Assembly (NCBI GenBank): GCA_002189035.1
Contig: NEEC01000021.1
Span: 1 to 64,000 of the forward strand
Reading direction: 5' to 3'
From: Utricularia gibba
Taxonomy: Eukaryota > Streptophyta > Magnoliopsida > Lamiales > Lentibulariaceae
Length of the DNA stretch: 64,000 bases
Shown: piece by piece, positions 45,071-56,935 of the stretch
How the letters are laid out: each line of letters opens with the position of its first letter
Numbering within the stretch: the stretch's first letter is position 1
Notes under the pieces: generated by a model
What the model saw: only the letters and a program-made list of their open reading frames with translations
Databases searched by the model: none
Told to the model about the DNA's origin: nothing
Program-made: the position numbers and the translations under genes

Positions 45071-46877
45071 AGGTGATTGTAAAAAGGAAGTAAAGAACAA
45101 AGAGCTTGTAACCCAGAAAAAGGAAAGCTAGAGGTGCTTACATCTCATGAAAATGAGATTCATGAATAATTGAGAAGTTTATAAAGAGAACTTGGTCTTG
45201 CTAAGAAGAATCAGGAATTTTTCCTCCTCAAGTTGAATTCTTTTGTCTGAAAGTCAATCCTATATTTCTTCTTACTTTTGACATTTAATTGTGTGTAAAA
45301 TCAAGTATGGAGATGGGACTTCCCATTTTTATGGTATCTTTCTATCCATATGTCTAACACGGGAATATCTTCACCTCATTTTGAAGAAAAGAATGACTCC
45401 TAATATAAAATGCGATAGTATAGATGTACCTGTAGACTTTGGCAAACTTTCTAGGTTGCATACAAACTATGCACAAGAGACTGGTTGGTATTTCAACTCT
45501 CATGTTATAAGATAATCTCAAATTTAATATTTTGCAGTCTACTCCTCTTTTTCTATTTTATTAAAAATCATATAAAGACAATTCCAATTAGGATAATATT
45601 TTATGATTATGAAAAAATTTACTTTTTCTATAGAACATGTAGTAATTTGCTATAACCATATAATACTCCCCCTTCTCAATTACTATGTTTATAGGAGTGA
45701 TCTGCAAACAACGAAAATTTCTCATTCGCTTTTTCCTATTCCCATGAGATGAAAACAAAGTTCTCATTGTGTGTTGATTTACACTTTGAGTAACTCTTGA
45801 ATTGGCCCTTGGAAGCGTGATGCAAATAAATGCATTTTTGTTTTTACGTCTTCGAGCAATACATGCGCATGTAATCCTGGTCATTGAATAAATACAACTT
45901 CGATAATAACTAATTGATTTCTTTTCTTTCAGTTATTATTATGGCCGATAAATAATCAACAATGTATAAAATCTAAATTCCAATGACATTGGCTACCTTC
46001 TCAACAAACATTTATTAGGTATTTTATTTGACCAGGTGTCAAAAGCATAATTCAATACCAAAAGCTAGTTGCCAAAATTTAATTGATAAAGAGAGTGACA
46101 CCCCCTACTAATTTCATACTGCCAAAGCCAAAAGGAACCTCTTAATCTTGGTTTCTCAGGTTGCCTAATAGAAGTTACCGAGTCTAAGAGGTTGCAACCA
46201 TGAACGTAAATGGGTACATAGCTAATGGACTCATGATATATTCATGTTGCATACTTGCTATACATGGCCTTCTTGATTTTATGTGTTGTATTCAATGTAT
46301 TGATTACTAATTATTCCAAAACGTGAACAGTAAAAACAGCATTAATTGCTATGATCCAGGTCATAGTGAAAGTAATCTCACTACAAGTCATTTTGGTGCC
46401 TTTTGACTGTGGACCTAGGATGGTCCTTCAAAAGTGGAGCTCACCTCTAAATTAGTTTTTTTGTTTACTTCCATAAATCCATATCTTCAGATAAAACCTT
46501 TTAAAATTAAATTGATTCTTCTTTCATTGATTCAGTAATCTCAAAATTTTTTGATCAAATGAAAAATATTTTTCTTTTCACTCTCCTTTTTTTTTTACAT
46601 AAATACTGTTAAGAGTTCTTTAATTGAAAACAAAAATGTGTGTGATTCTGATTTGTATTCCAGATGGATAACATATAACGGGAAATATATTTCATTTCAT
46701 ACCACTCTCTTGATATTTGTAGGGCTAAGGAATAGGCTTTGTTTTTCTCTCAAAGAATTTTTCTTTTCACTCTCTCTTTTGCAACAAATCCCAAAGAATT
46801 TTTTATTTCGAAGTTCCATGCTATGGTTACTTAATATTCGTATGTCTAAGGAATAGGTTTTGTTTTTCTCTCAGCTT
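45071..46877. other. No gene recognised
   Basis: Short frames only, none with a domain I know. Two copies of a CTAAGGAATAGG(C/T)TTTGTTT block lie about 125 bp apart (46,725 and 46,850), a small local duplication. Confidence 0.4.
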
Positions 46878-47175
46878 TGTTGGAGCCAAGCATGAAGGAA
46901 TGCTATGTTGAAGATAAACAAGAAGACTTCTACACACCATTTTTTGGATGTTTAGTAATTAGTATAGTTATAGAATAATAGTTTCCGTTGTAATTGCTTG
47001 TAAAAGTTTTATAGTTTTTATAAGGATGATGACTTATTATATAATGTAAGCAACTCTGATCTGATAGGTGTGTTCAATAAAATGCACTTCCAGAAAGTGT
47101 TGTTTGTTTTTCTCATTCTGCTTTTGAGGTTCTACGTGGTGTTCTTCTCTTCTGTTTTGTACTCCTCTTCCAACA
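46878..47175 (+). repeat. Solo copia-type LTR, probable
   Basis: About 298 bp starting TGTTGGAGCCAAG and ending CTTCCAACA, with a TTATTATATAATG box near 47,034 and an AATAAAATG box near 47,079, the usual layout of a short copia LTR. No convincing TSD. Confidence 0.5.
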
Positions 47176-48075
47176 TGCTAGACATTTATTAATTTTCATC
47201 CCAGCCAGGATAAAAAGACCCTGGATGATGGATGTGCCCATTCCCAAACAAGACAGTCAATGTATCTAATTGCAGTTGCACTCCAATTGTTAAGAATTCA
47301 ATTTTTGTAGTTTCTTGGTTGATACAGGGATATCTCGAAGAGAGAACGGAGCAAGATACTTTTGGAATACCAATAGGCATGAATTAAAACAAAAAAGAAA
47401 TTAAATACTCTATTTAATTTCACTTTGATGCGGAAACTTAATAGTTTAATAATATTATTTTACTGTTTTTAAAATATTAGGGATGTTTTAAATTACTTTT
47501 TTTACAATTGACTTTTACGCTAATGAAATTATAAGTTAATTATAAGTGCAAAGCGTTTGAATGCATATAAATTCAATATCATATCCAAAGTTCTTTTTCA
47601 AACACAAATACAAAAAAAAAGTTCAAATATAATAATAATACCACACAACTAAAACAAGAAAATACTAAAAAATTGTTAAATTTTATAAGAAACAATCAAT
47701 TGTTGTATGAGGATACAAATCACGTACAAACATAAGGAACTATGAAACTATATAAATAATCCAAAAAAATCATATAAATGAAAAGGGTAAAGATAAATAA
47801 AATTTCCTATAAATTCACTATCAAAATAATTATCAAAATCATAATAACATCCATGCGAAGATTTACATGTGAAATATTAAAATTTAACATCTAAATAACA
47901 CAAGTGAGCGAATTTATACAAAATCAGTTATTCAAAATCATTGATAATCGTCCAAAGGGGAGAGAATGGAGAAAATGAAAACGGTAACATAAATGTAAGC
48001 AATTTTTTGATTTTAAAGAGGTATCATAAATATGAACATTTTGGTAATTACAAGAATTCAATTGATTTGAAAAGA
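47176..48075. other. No gene recognised
   Basis: AT-rich DNA; the outer end of the MULE may lie within it but I cannot place it. Confidence 0.4.
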
Positions 48076-48129
48076 GAATTAAGTTTATTCTATTTTTAAA
48101 ATCAACTTATAATTAAATAAAAAATATTA

Positions 48130-48290
48130 ATTTAAAATCACTCATAACTAATAAACAAATTTACTTCAACTGTATCCAAACTTTAAATTAATTACATCAA
48201 ATATATCCAAACTTTCATATTTATTTCAAATGTATTTAAATATTCATTTTCTTTACATAAAATGTGATTTATGGGCACGTGCATCTACGC
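48130..48290 (+). repeat. MULE left terminal inverted repeat (core)
   Basis: In reverse complement, GAAAATGAATATTTAAATAC and ATAAATATGAAAGTTTGG repeat at 54,812-54,858. The best-matched core is 48,160-48,252 against 54,812-54,904. Confidence 0.8.
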
Positions 48291-48949
48291 ACTTCTAAAT
48301 CATAAATTTTAGCCCACTAAAATTTTCCGAACCCTACAAATCTTCGATGAATTTTCAGATATCTCACTAGAACCTGGGATCGAAGAGACTATTAGGAATC
48401 AGATACAGGACAATTTAGAGAATCAATTATGACGAAGCCACTATTTGATGGTCAAAGAATTGGTAATGCTTCAACATCAATTATTGTTCTTCTGCATTAT
48501 TGAGCATCTTTTGAGGTTGTGCATATAGCTATTTTGTTTTTGTTCTTCAACAATTTCTCCTTCATAATTTTAAGTAATCTATTTTTAGGCAATGCATGAA
48601 ATTTAAGAGTCTAGCAATCAGTTTTGTGTTGATGTACTATTATGAATGTAGATTTTTTTTCTCATTAGATAAACCTTTATATTTTTAGATTCCAAAGCAC
48701 AAATGGCAAGTCGAAGTAACACTAAAATTAAAAGAACACCTCTTTAGGATACGTTTTTCAATATATTTGGAGTTTTATGAATATAAATAAATATGATTGT
48801 TCAATGTTTTTCTCTATTTTATTTTGAGTATGTTATAGTTGGATTATGCATGCATAGATGAGAATATATTGTGTTGATAATTGACTATTGTTATTTTTTG
48901 TGTGATTTGTTCTAGGTACCCAATTATCAAATATGCATAGCTCGTATTT

Positions 48950-51562
48950 ATTATCCACAAAAGTTTACAATAATTATGCATTATAGAGGTAAGTTGACAG
49001 TGGAGCCAAGTTTCAAATGGATATTAGGCAAAACTGAGTACTTTGATTTCAATGAATTCGAAAGGAATGACTTGAAAAGATTGTTTCAATATGCTGAAGA
49101 GTTAGGATATTCAAATACAAGATATATTAGATTTTGGTATAAGAAAAAGAAGATAGTGAATGATGGATTGACGTTGTTAGAGACCGATCAACAAATTATG
49201 GAGTGGGAGAATTATTTTGATAAAAAACGACAAATTCATGTATATATAGAGCAGTTAGTTGATGAAGTCACTAAAGATATGCAATCTGATGCAAATCATA
49301 TGATTGGGTGGAGAGAAGAATGTAATTTAGAAGCAGTACATGATGAAGTATCTTCTTTGGATTTTAGTATATGCAATCATAACATTGAATTTTCTTGTTT
49401 AAGAACTTTGGACATCGTTCACATTGATGAGAAGTGTCAATAGACAAATATTGAAAAGGAAAATATCACACAGGAGACATTCATTGACACAGACTATAAT
49501 TTGGAAGCTGATGAAACTTTGGGAATTAAAATCACTCATGATAAATTGAATGATGATGAGAATAAAGAAGACAACCCTACAATAGGGATTATGGATGAAA
49601 AAACACATCGAGGAAAAAATGGTTTGGGGAGTAATAGACTGGAAGAAGAAAGTGATGATAACATAAAAGCAGAATACATTAGACACATGAACAATCGTCC
49701 CAACGAGATTGATGTTGATGATTCAGAGGAAGATCTAAATAGCTGTGATGATTCTGATGATGAGGAGGAACCCAAATATCCTGTTTATGGTGCAAAAAAA
49801 TTTAGAAAAAATTCAGAACTTTTGAATGGAACACTCTTTAACACTAGAGATGAAGTTAAATATGCAATCAAAAGTTACTGCATATGGAAAGGACATGCAA
49901 TCAAATTTGTATGGATTGATTTAAAAAGAGTAAGAGCAGAGTGTATACGGTATGACTGTCCTTGGTATGTGTATGCATCCAAGGAAAGTACTGATATTGC
50001 ATGGCAAATCAAATCATTTGGTGAGGATCATAATCATGTTGGAAGAAACTTATCACATGAGAAGATTAGCTATTTATGGTTGGGACAAACGTTTCAAAAA
50101 AGGTTTATAGCAGATCCTAATTATAATGTTAACAACTTCGTGGGCTATATATTCTGAAAGTTGAAGTACAAAGTATCATGGATGAAAGCATATCGAGCCA
50201 AAAAATATGCTCTAAAATTGATTAGAGGACAACATGAAGAACAATTTTCGAATATATTTGCCTATTTCGAAGAGCTTTTAAGAGCAAATGAAGTTTCAAC
50301 ATTAAAAGTCAAACTTTCTGAAGGGGTGCTAGGACACCAACGTTTTGAGGGTTGCTATGTATGTTTCAAAGCATGTAAAGAAGGCTTCAAACGTGGATGT
50401 CGACCTTTGATGGGACTAGATGGATGTTTTTTAAAAGGCATGTGGAAGGGCCAGCTCCTAGCTGCTGTATCTATTGATCCCAACAATAATATTTTTCTTG
50501 TAGCATGGGCTGTAGTAGAAAATGAGAACATAGAAGTTTGGAGATGGTTTCTTGAGTTACTCGTAAATGATATTGATATTAGCCAACATAATATGATATC
50601 TTACACATTTATTTCAAATAGACAGAAAGGTCTTATTCCAGCAATTGAAGAAATTTTGCCTCATGTGGAAATAAGATATTGTGTGTGACACATTTATGAA
50701 AATATGAAGAAGGATTGTGCAGTTCAAGGGCAATCTATTAAAAATTGTATGTGGAAAGCTGCAAGATGTACAAGAGTGCAAACTTTTGAACTTGCTATGG
50801 AGAAACTCAAGAAGCTTAATTTGAAGTGTGATGTGCTGTTGAATAATGGTTGTGAATGCTTCAATTCGATCATCTAAGTTGTAGAGATCAACCTATCATT
50901 AGCATGCTTGAAACAATAAAGAATCTTGTAATGGTGAGAATTCACTCATATAGGATCAAAGTAAGAAATTGGATTGGACCATTATGTCCTAATATTCAAA
51001 AGTTGCTAGAAAAAATATGCGTGAAGCGTATGACGATCTTCCTTTACCATCAGATGAGTTTTATTGGCTAGTTGGAACTCAAGAGGAGCAATATAATGTA
51101 GATCTGGTGGGAAAGAAATGCAGTTGTAGACGATGGCAATTAATTGGTATTCCATGCACACATGCCACATGCATGATTAGGTATGTGGGACATGATCCAA
51201 TTAATTATATCGATCCAAGGCTTTTCAAAGAAATGTACCATGTTGTCTATGGTCTATCAATCCGTGGTATTGATTCTATGAACTTGTGGATGCCAAGAGA
51301 TAGAATTCCACCACTTCACCCTGTTTTTCTTAAGAGAGTTGGCAGGCCAAAAAAGAAAAGAATAAGAGTACTTTGTAAGCTACCATCGAAACAACAAGGT
51401 CCAGGTAGATTAATTAGTATGAACCTATGCAACAGGTGCTCACGTTGTGCTGAGTATAGACACAATATTCGTAAATGTAAAAATCCTCCAATGCCACATA
51501 CTGAAGAAAAAATTCCCAAAAAAATGGTATGTTTTCTTATTTTTCAATTCTTTAAAATATGA
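48950..51562 (+). pseudogene. MULE transposase (mudrA-like)
   Basis: One frame runs from about 48,950 to 50,877 broken only by three stops (TAG 49,441, TGA 50,155, TGA 50,686). In order: PB1-like N-terminal module (FTIIMHYRGKLTVEPSFKW, about 48,965-49,240); an acidic linker; a mutator DNA-binding domain (FNTRDEVKYAIKSYCIWKGH, CPWYVYASKES, DHNHVGRNLS); and the MULE catalytic domain (LMGLDGCFLKGMWKGQLLAA). The second catalytic Asp, normally in SDRQKGL, is Asn in FISNRQKGLIPAIEEILPH. After frame changes near 50,875 and 51,010 come the SWIM zinc finger (CSCRRWQLIGIPCTHA) and a CCHC knuckle (CSRCAEYRHNIRKC). Introns probably lie upstream of 48,950 and near 51,530. Confidence 0.9.
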
Positions 51563-52029
51563 AGTGCATTGTTTAATTCTTCATTGTAGTACTAATAAAT
51601 TCAATTCTCTATTATATAGGGACCACCACGCTCACAAAATTCATCTACAACTCTGAGGAAGTAGGAGAGCCGAGAACTAGAAATCAAAAAAATACCTTTT
51701 AAATGAATATCATGTTTTCATGAAAAAAATGAATATTATTTATGTTGATGTTATGTTTTATAGTATTATGGATATCTCTTTTGTTTGATTTACATCTTAT
51801 TATGTGGCATTATGATGTTATTCTTATTTAAAATGAATTTGTATGTTTTATGTTTTATGTAGATATCATTATGACATGCACCAATTGTTTATTTTAATAA
51901 AATGATTTATATTTTATTCACACAAAGGAAGGGTGTAATATTTTCCGCCACAGGTAGTTTTCAAGAGCTATGTTTGGTGAACTCAATCCTGAAATATTAC
52001 ATGAAGCATTATTGTAAGGAGTTTGTTTA

Positions 52030-53282
52030 ATTAATTTATACATATATAAATGGTGCACATATTGTTATTCAATGCAAATTGTAGGACAATGATGGGAAGA
52101 TTTAGTATTGAAAAGGTTTTAAATATGGAGGTATTTGATTGTCTCTGGTTTTACGGCTACCATGGTGCAAGTGATTGCACTAGCTGGATAAACAAACTAC
52201 AGAAAAGATCAATCATGAGAAGGACATATGTCTTCATTCCAATAGTGCTTGAGTATGTGTTAATTTATTTCATATATTTTATTGAAGAAACTAATAATGG
52301 TTGTGTGCAGTAAACATTGGAGTTTGCTAATGTTGCGCAACTTTGGAAACAAGGAAAAACATATAATGCTTCTTCTTGACCCCATAAAAAATCATCCAAA
52401 TCAAAGTCAAATTGAAAAGGATGTTACGGAGTGAGTGTTATGTTTACTATGTCATGAAATGATTATATATACTAATATTTTATTGATAGGTTTGCTTGGA
52501 ATTTACTTAAAACATTCGGTCAAGAAGAGTCATATGAGCATGCATCATATATACCTTTTTTGAAGCCAAAAGTAAGAACGTGTAATTATGAATATTTTCA
52601 TATATTAAATCTTACAATATACTGCAATATAGGTGCCTCTGCAAAGTGGACAGACTGAGTGCGGACTTTATGTTTTGTACTATATCTATAGGTTCATAGA
52701 GGAAGCACCTTTTACTTTTGACTTTAATGCCCCGTTTGGTTGAGGGGTTGGTGATATAAATTATTTAGGTATCTTTAAACCCATATTCATGGGTTTTATG
52801 TGAAAACCTATTTGGTTCGTGTGTTAAAATTATTTGGCTTTATCATTATATGCTTATGGTATACTAGTTTAGGATAAAGGTATTTATAATTAATATGGGC
52901 ATACTTAAACCCACCCCCTAGGTGGGTTTATATAAACCCATATCTATGGGTTATTGATGGGTTTATATAAACCTGTTGGGTAAATTTAAACCCAACAATA
53001 ACCTATATACCAAACATTGTAAAATATTAAACCTGTCTGTAAACCTATTTAAGCCCACAAACCAAACGACGCCTAAAGGATTTCCATACTTTGCAAGTTT
53101 ATTATTATTATTATTATTATTAAAATACAATCAAAATACTATCTGATTTATTTTTTATATACAGTTTAATGAATCTTGGTTTACTGAAGATGATGTTGCT
53201 GCATTTGCCATCTACATTGGACTTCCGTTGAAGAAAAAAAAAAATAGAAATTCAATTATGTCGGTTGTATTTTGTTGGCAAT
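52030..53282 (+). pseudogene. Ulp1-type SUMO protease of the MULE (C48)
   Basis: Spliced frames on the plus strand: RRTYVFIPIVLE (about 52,220-52,253); HWSLLMLRNFGNKEKHIMLL then LDPI (about 52,316-52,390, catalytic His in HW and Asp in LDP); FAWNLLKTFGQEESYEHA; VPLQSGQTECGLYVLYYIYR (about 52,634-52,693, catalytic Gln and Cys); FIEEAPFTFDF; and after the MITE, GFPYFA, then FNESWFTEDDVAAFAIYIGL. GT...AG junctions are plausible near 52,432, 52,489, 52,572, 52,633 and 53,163. The MITE interrupts the exon after PFTFDFN. The catalytic residues remain, but the gene is disrupted. Exon limits are approximate. Confidence 0.8.
52728..53073. mobile_element. MITE in the protease exon
   Basis: 346 bp. Ends TGCCCCGTTTGGTTGAGGGG and, in reverse complement, GGCGTCGTTTGGTTTGTGGG. 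TAA on both sides (52,725-52,727 and 53,074-53,076). The interior is filled with short AAACCCA / TGGGTTT runs in both orientations, so it can fold on itself. Type: Tourist-like. Confidence 0.85.
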
Positions 53283-53615
53283 GATTGCCTTATTTTGTTT
53301 TATTGATACCTGTATTTTGTTGACACTTTTTGAGACATTTGATATTAATGGTAAAATATTTATATTTTTCTTGTTGATTTTTTTCTTTAAAATTGTTAAA
53401 AAATATTCAACATTTTAATTTTTTTATTTTTATTATGTATTTATTTGATAAGAAATATATAATTACGTGCATAATTAGATCATATATATCAAATTTAGAA
53501 GTTATTACAGTATATTTTCATTAGATTTAAATGTATTTCAAATGTTTAAATACATATGATGTAATATTAAATTTTATAATCATTTTGTTTTTAACCGTTT
53601 TTTCACGCATGCGCG

Positions 53616-54760
53616 TGATAAACGAAAAATTAGTGCAAAGTCATTAATTTGTGAATTTCTCCTATCAAATAAAATTTATAAACTTTATTCACACAAAATC
53701 ATATGAAAAATATGAGACATGTTTACTATGTGAAAGTTAATGCATGAAATCAGTGTCACGTTGATAAGTTGGTCTTAAATAGGACTAAGGCAGAACTACA
53801 ACGGAATACAGTAAAGAAAAGTAATAAGTTTTGCAGCTCGGTTGTTTCTGAAATGAAATGGGTAATATCTTAGGACTTCTAGGGGATGTATGCTTATCAA
53901 TAAACAAACTCACACAAATCATAAATTATACTACTAACACACAAAAATCTAGGTCTACCCGGATTCTTGTTTTCAGCCTAATCTTTGGTCTACCTTTAAT
54001 TAGGGTTGTTAAGCTGGGTTTTACTACTTCTCCCTCCTAGATCTATCCTGTTTGTTAAAGAAGTGACGTGACTTATGACTGATTAGATCTAAAAATTGAT
54101 TAGCATATTTCTCTCCCTTTCACCCCAAGGCACCCACTAAGCACTTAACCACTCACAACAAGAGAAAGGAGAACGTTTTCATAACATATCCTAAGCAGCA
54201 TTCTGGTCTCAAAGTTAAACAACAAGCAATGCATAATAGAAATAGAAAAGACAAATTGTTTACGCAGTAAATCTAAAATTAGTCTTAACTAGAAACAGTA
54301 TGCATCAAGAACGAAAATAAATCTTCAAAGAGAAGCTGTATTCTTCTGGTTTGTTGTTCCCTTCCTTCTTCTCTCCCCCAGAAAAATCTCTAGAAAAATG
54401 TCGTGAGTCTCCAATGGGGAGATTTGCCCTCTCTCTCCATTTTTCCCCCTTTTTGTCCAAAATCTATCTTTTTCCTTCTTGGATTTTGTGTGTACTACTT
54501 TTCAGACTTTTGGACTCATCTTCTGCCACTACACTGTGCATATTCGGTTCCTTGGGATTTGTGTTGTGGCCTGTACTGCATTGCTCAAAGAAAACTATTA
54601 GAAGTTTGGTACTAAATCGCAATTTAGTACCAGCTAAGACTAAAATAACATAATGACGGTACTTTGCGCAAAAATATAGAACTGAGCAGTAAAATCTGAT
54701 TTTTGTAGCACAATATGAGTAATTTCCATGCACTCCATCACTCAAAAATATGTGTTATTA
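53616..54760 (-). repeat. Solo LTR in the MULE right TIR
   Basis: 1,145 bp on the minus strand. Its plus-strand left end is TGATAAACGAAAAATTAGTG. It is flanked by GCGCG on both sides (53,611-53,615 and 54,761-54,765), a perfect 5-bp TSD. Same family as 55,763-56,935, in opposite orientation. The right end reads TTA where CA is expected. Confidence 0.9.
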
Positions 54761-54930
54761 GCGCGTGCATTACACGCTCAAACAAAATTGTGAAAATCAT
54801 ATTTTGTGTTAGGAAAATGAATATTTAAATACATTTGGAATAAATATGAAAGTTTGGGTATATTTAGTGTAAATAATTTAAAGTTCGGATACATTTGAAG
54901 TAAAAAGCCCACAAAATAATTATATAAATT
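54755..54930 (-). repeat. MULE right terminal inverted repeat (outer part)
   Basis: Inverted partner of 48,130-48,290, for example ATAAATATGAAAGTTTGGGT. The solo LTR split this TIR at the GCGCG site; the inner part continues left of 53,616 with a CACGCATGCGCG palindrome. Confidence 0.8.
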
Positions 54931-55762
54931 ATAAATAAATTAAAATCACTTAAAATAGTTTATAAGTAATGCAAAACATTGTCATTATCTTTATAAGATT
55001 CATTTTATAACAATATCCACATGGTATTCCAATATCGAAAAAAAGAAAAAACAAATCAAATTTCTACTAATAAATCCTACTGATCACATTTCTTCATAGA
55101 AATGGTTTCAAACCGCAATGGCTCTTATCAAGTATAAAATAAATTTGCTTCTTTTTATTAGTATCAATAGAATAGAAAAATACTTAAAAATAATCCATTG
55201 GACAAAAAGAGTACGTCTTTCAAGAAATGGCAGTAAATGTTTCAGGAATCTTATTTTGCTGTCCAAAGAAATGATTTCTCAAAATAATGAGTTACAGTTG
55301 ATGAAAGAGGGAACAAGAGTCCATTATAGTTGCTTAGTCTCCCCAAGAAATACTAGCAACATGACTCATAGCTCCTAGCTCTTAAACTAGGAACAACTCT
55401 GACTTGGTTTCAAGACGTAGAATCAATGTTGAGTCATCATTTATTTCGTTCACCAAACACACATTCTCTTGAAAATCCGCATAAGTGGTGGTTCATGTGG
55501 TTTAATTCGAGTTGTAATTCACTAGATATTCTCCATACTCGCCAAATATGGAATCCCATATTTCTATTATATCGCATATGAACAGTTCCTTGATTTTGAA
55601 AATTTCCTATTTGTCACTCAATGATGGATCTGAATGGCGCATTCATCTAGAAGGAAAACCAAAATTGCATTTTCAGGGTGTTACATAATGACTTTTTAGA
55701 ACACCTTGGAATGAGATCAATGGCAGAATATCGCACCTTACATGGCTAAGTTAAGATATCGT
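54931..55762. other. Unassigned; possible plastid ycf2-like piece
   Basis: The frame at about 55,220-55,295 reads GSKCFRNLILLSKEMISQNN, resembling a plastid Ycf2 stretch SSKCLHNLLLSEEMIHRNN with one extra residue. A block CATGTGGTTTAATTCGAG at 55,495 resembles a conserved small-subunit rRNA segment. Both matches are short; the origin is uncertain. Confidence 0.35.
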
Positions 55763-56935
55763 TGATAGCACATATTTTTGAGTGGCTCAATGCATGGAAT
55801 TTACTCATTTTGTGCTACAAAAATTAAGCTTAATTGTCTATTTCTATATTTTTGCACATAAGTACCGTAGGAGTGCACTTTTAGTCTTAATTGGGACTAA
55901 ATCTACGATTTAGTCCCAACCTTCTAACAGTTCCCTTCGAGCAATGCAGCATAGGTTGCAACACAAACCTCAAGGAGTCGAGTATGAACAGTGTGGTAGT
56001 AGAAAAGGTGACAGAAGTCTGAAAAAGAGTACACACAAAGTCCAAGGAGGTGAAAAAGGAAGATTTTGGACTAAAATGAAGAAAGGTGGGGAGAGAAGAG
56101 AGATCTCCCATTGGAGACTCAAGACAAGTTTCTGGAGATTTTTCTGGAGGAACAAGGAGGGGACGGCGAACCAGAAGAACACAGCATCTCTTGAGAAATT
56201 ATTTTCGTTCTTCATGTTTACTGTTCCTAGCTAAGACTAGATTTGGATTTCCTGTGTGAACGAAGTGTCTTTCCTACTTCTGCTTCATATTGCTCGCTGT
56301 TGTTTAACATTTGTAGTCAGGATGTTGCTTAGGATATGCTATTAAAATGTTTTACTTTTCATTGTCATGAGTAACTAAGTACTTAGAGGGGGATGCCTTG
56401 GAGTGAAGAGGGGAAAAACATGCTAATCCATCCTTAGACCTAATAAATCATAAGTCACACTACTTCCTTAGCAAATCAGGATAGATCCAGGAGGGGGAGG
56501 TAGTGAAACCCAACTAACAACCCTAATTAGAGGTAGACCAAATATTAGGGGGAAAAACAAGAATTCGGGTAGACCTAGATCTTGTGAGTTAGTTGTATGA
56601 TTTTTGATTTATGTGAGATTGTTTAGTGATAGGCATACATCTCCTAGAAGTCCCAAGGCATCATCCATTTTATTACAGAAACAACCGAGCTCCAGAACTT
56701 ATTAATTTTCTTTACTGTATTTCGTTTTAATTCTGCCTTAGTCCTAGCTAAGACCAATTTACCAACGTGATACTGATTTCATGCTTTGGCTAATCACTTG
56801 ACAAACACCTGCTCTTCGTGTTCGACCCTAATCACTATGCTCATAATTGTTTTATGCTTGAATGTGGGTTAGGGTATAAATTTATTTGATAGGAAAATTT
56901 GCATTTAACGACATTGCATAATTTTTCGTTTATCA
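55763..56935 (+). repeat. Solo LTR, plus orientation
   Basis: 1,173 bp from TGATAGCACATATTTTTGAG to TTTTTCGTTTATCA. Flanks ATCGT (55,758-55,762) and ATAGT (56,936-56,940) are a TSD with one mismatch. It forms an inverted pair with 53,616-54,760. Confidence 0.88.

Larger units (their letters stand above)
48130..54930 (+). mobile_element. MuDR-type MULE with Ulp1 protease gene
   Basis: Long terminal inverted repeats (about 48,130-48,290 and 54,755-54,930) enclose a mudrA-like transposase gene and, downstream in the same orientation, a Ulp1-type cysteine protease gene. This pairing is known in plant MULEs of the KI/Kaonashi kind. Two later insertions, a MITE (52,728-53,073) and a solo LTR (53,616-54,760), have broken the protease gene and the right TIR. 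Outer ends and a 9-bp TSD are not resolved, so limits are approximate. Confidence 0.8.

Noticed and set aside
45291-45515. 74-codon frame as a small gene
   Set aside because: No recognisable domain, no conserved partner copy and surrounding sequence has transposon-like decay.
54351-54745. Frames of about 100 codons on both strands
   Set aside because: They lie wholly inside a solo LTR and match its inverted partner as DNA, with frames not conserved between copies.
55495-55512. A 16S rRNA gene
   Set aside because: Only about 25-35 bases resemble rRNA; flanking sequence does not continue the match.
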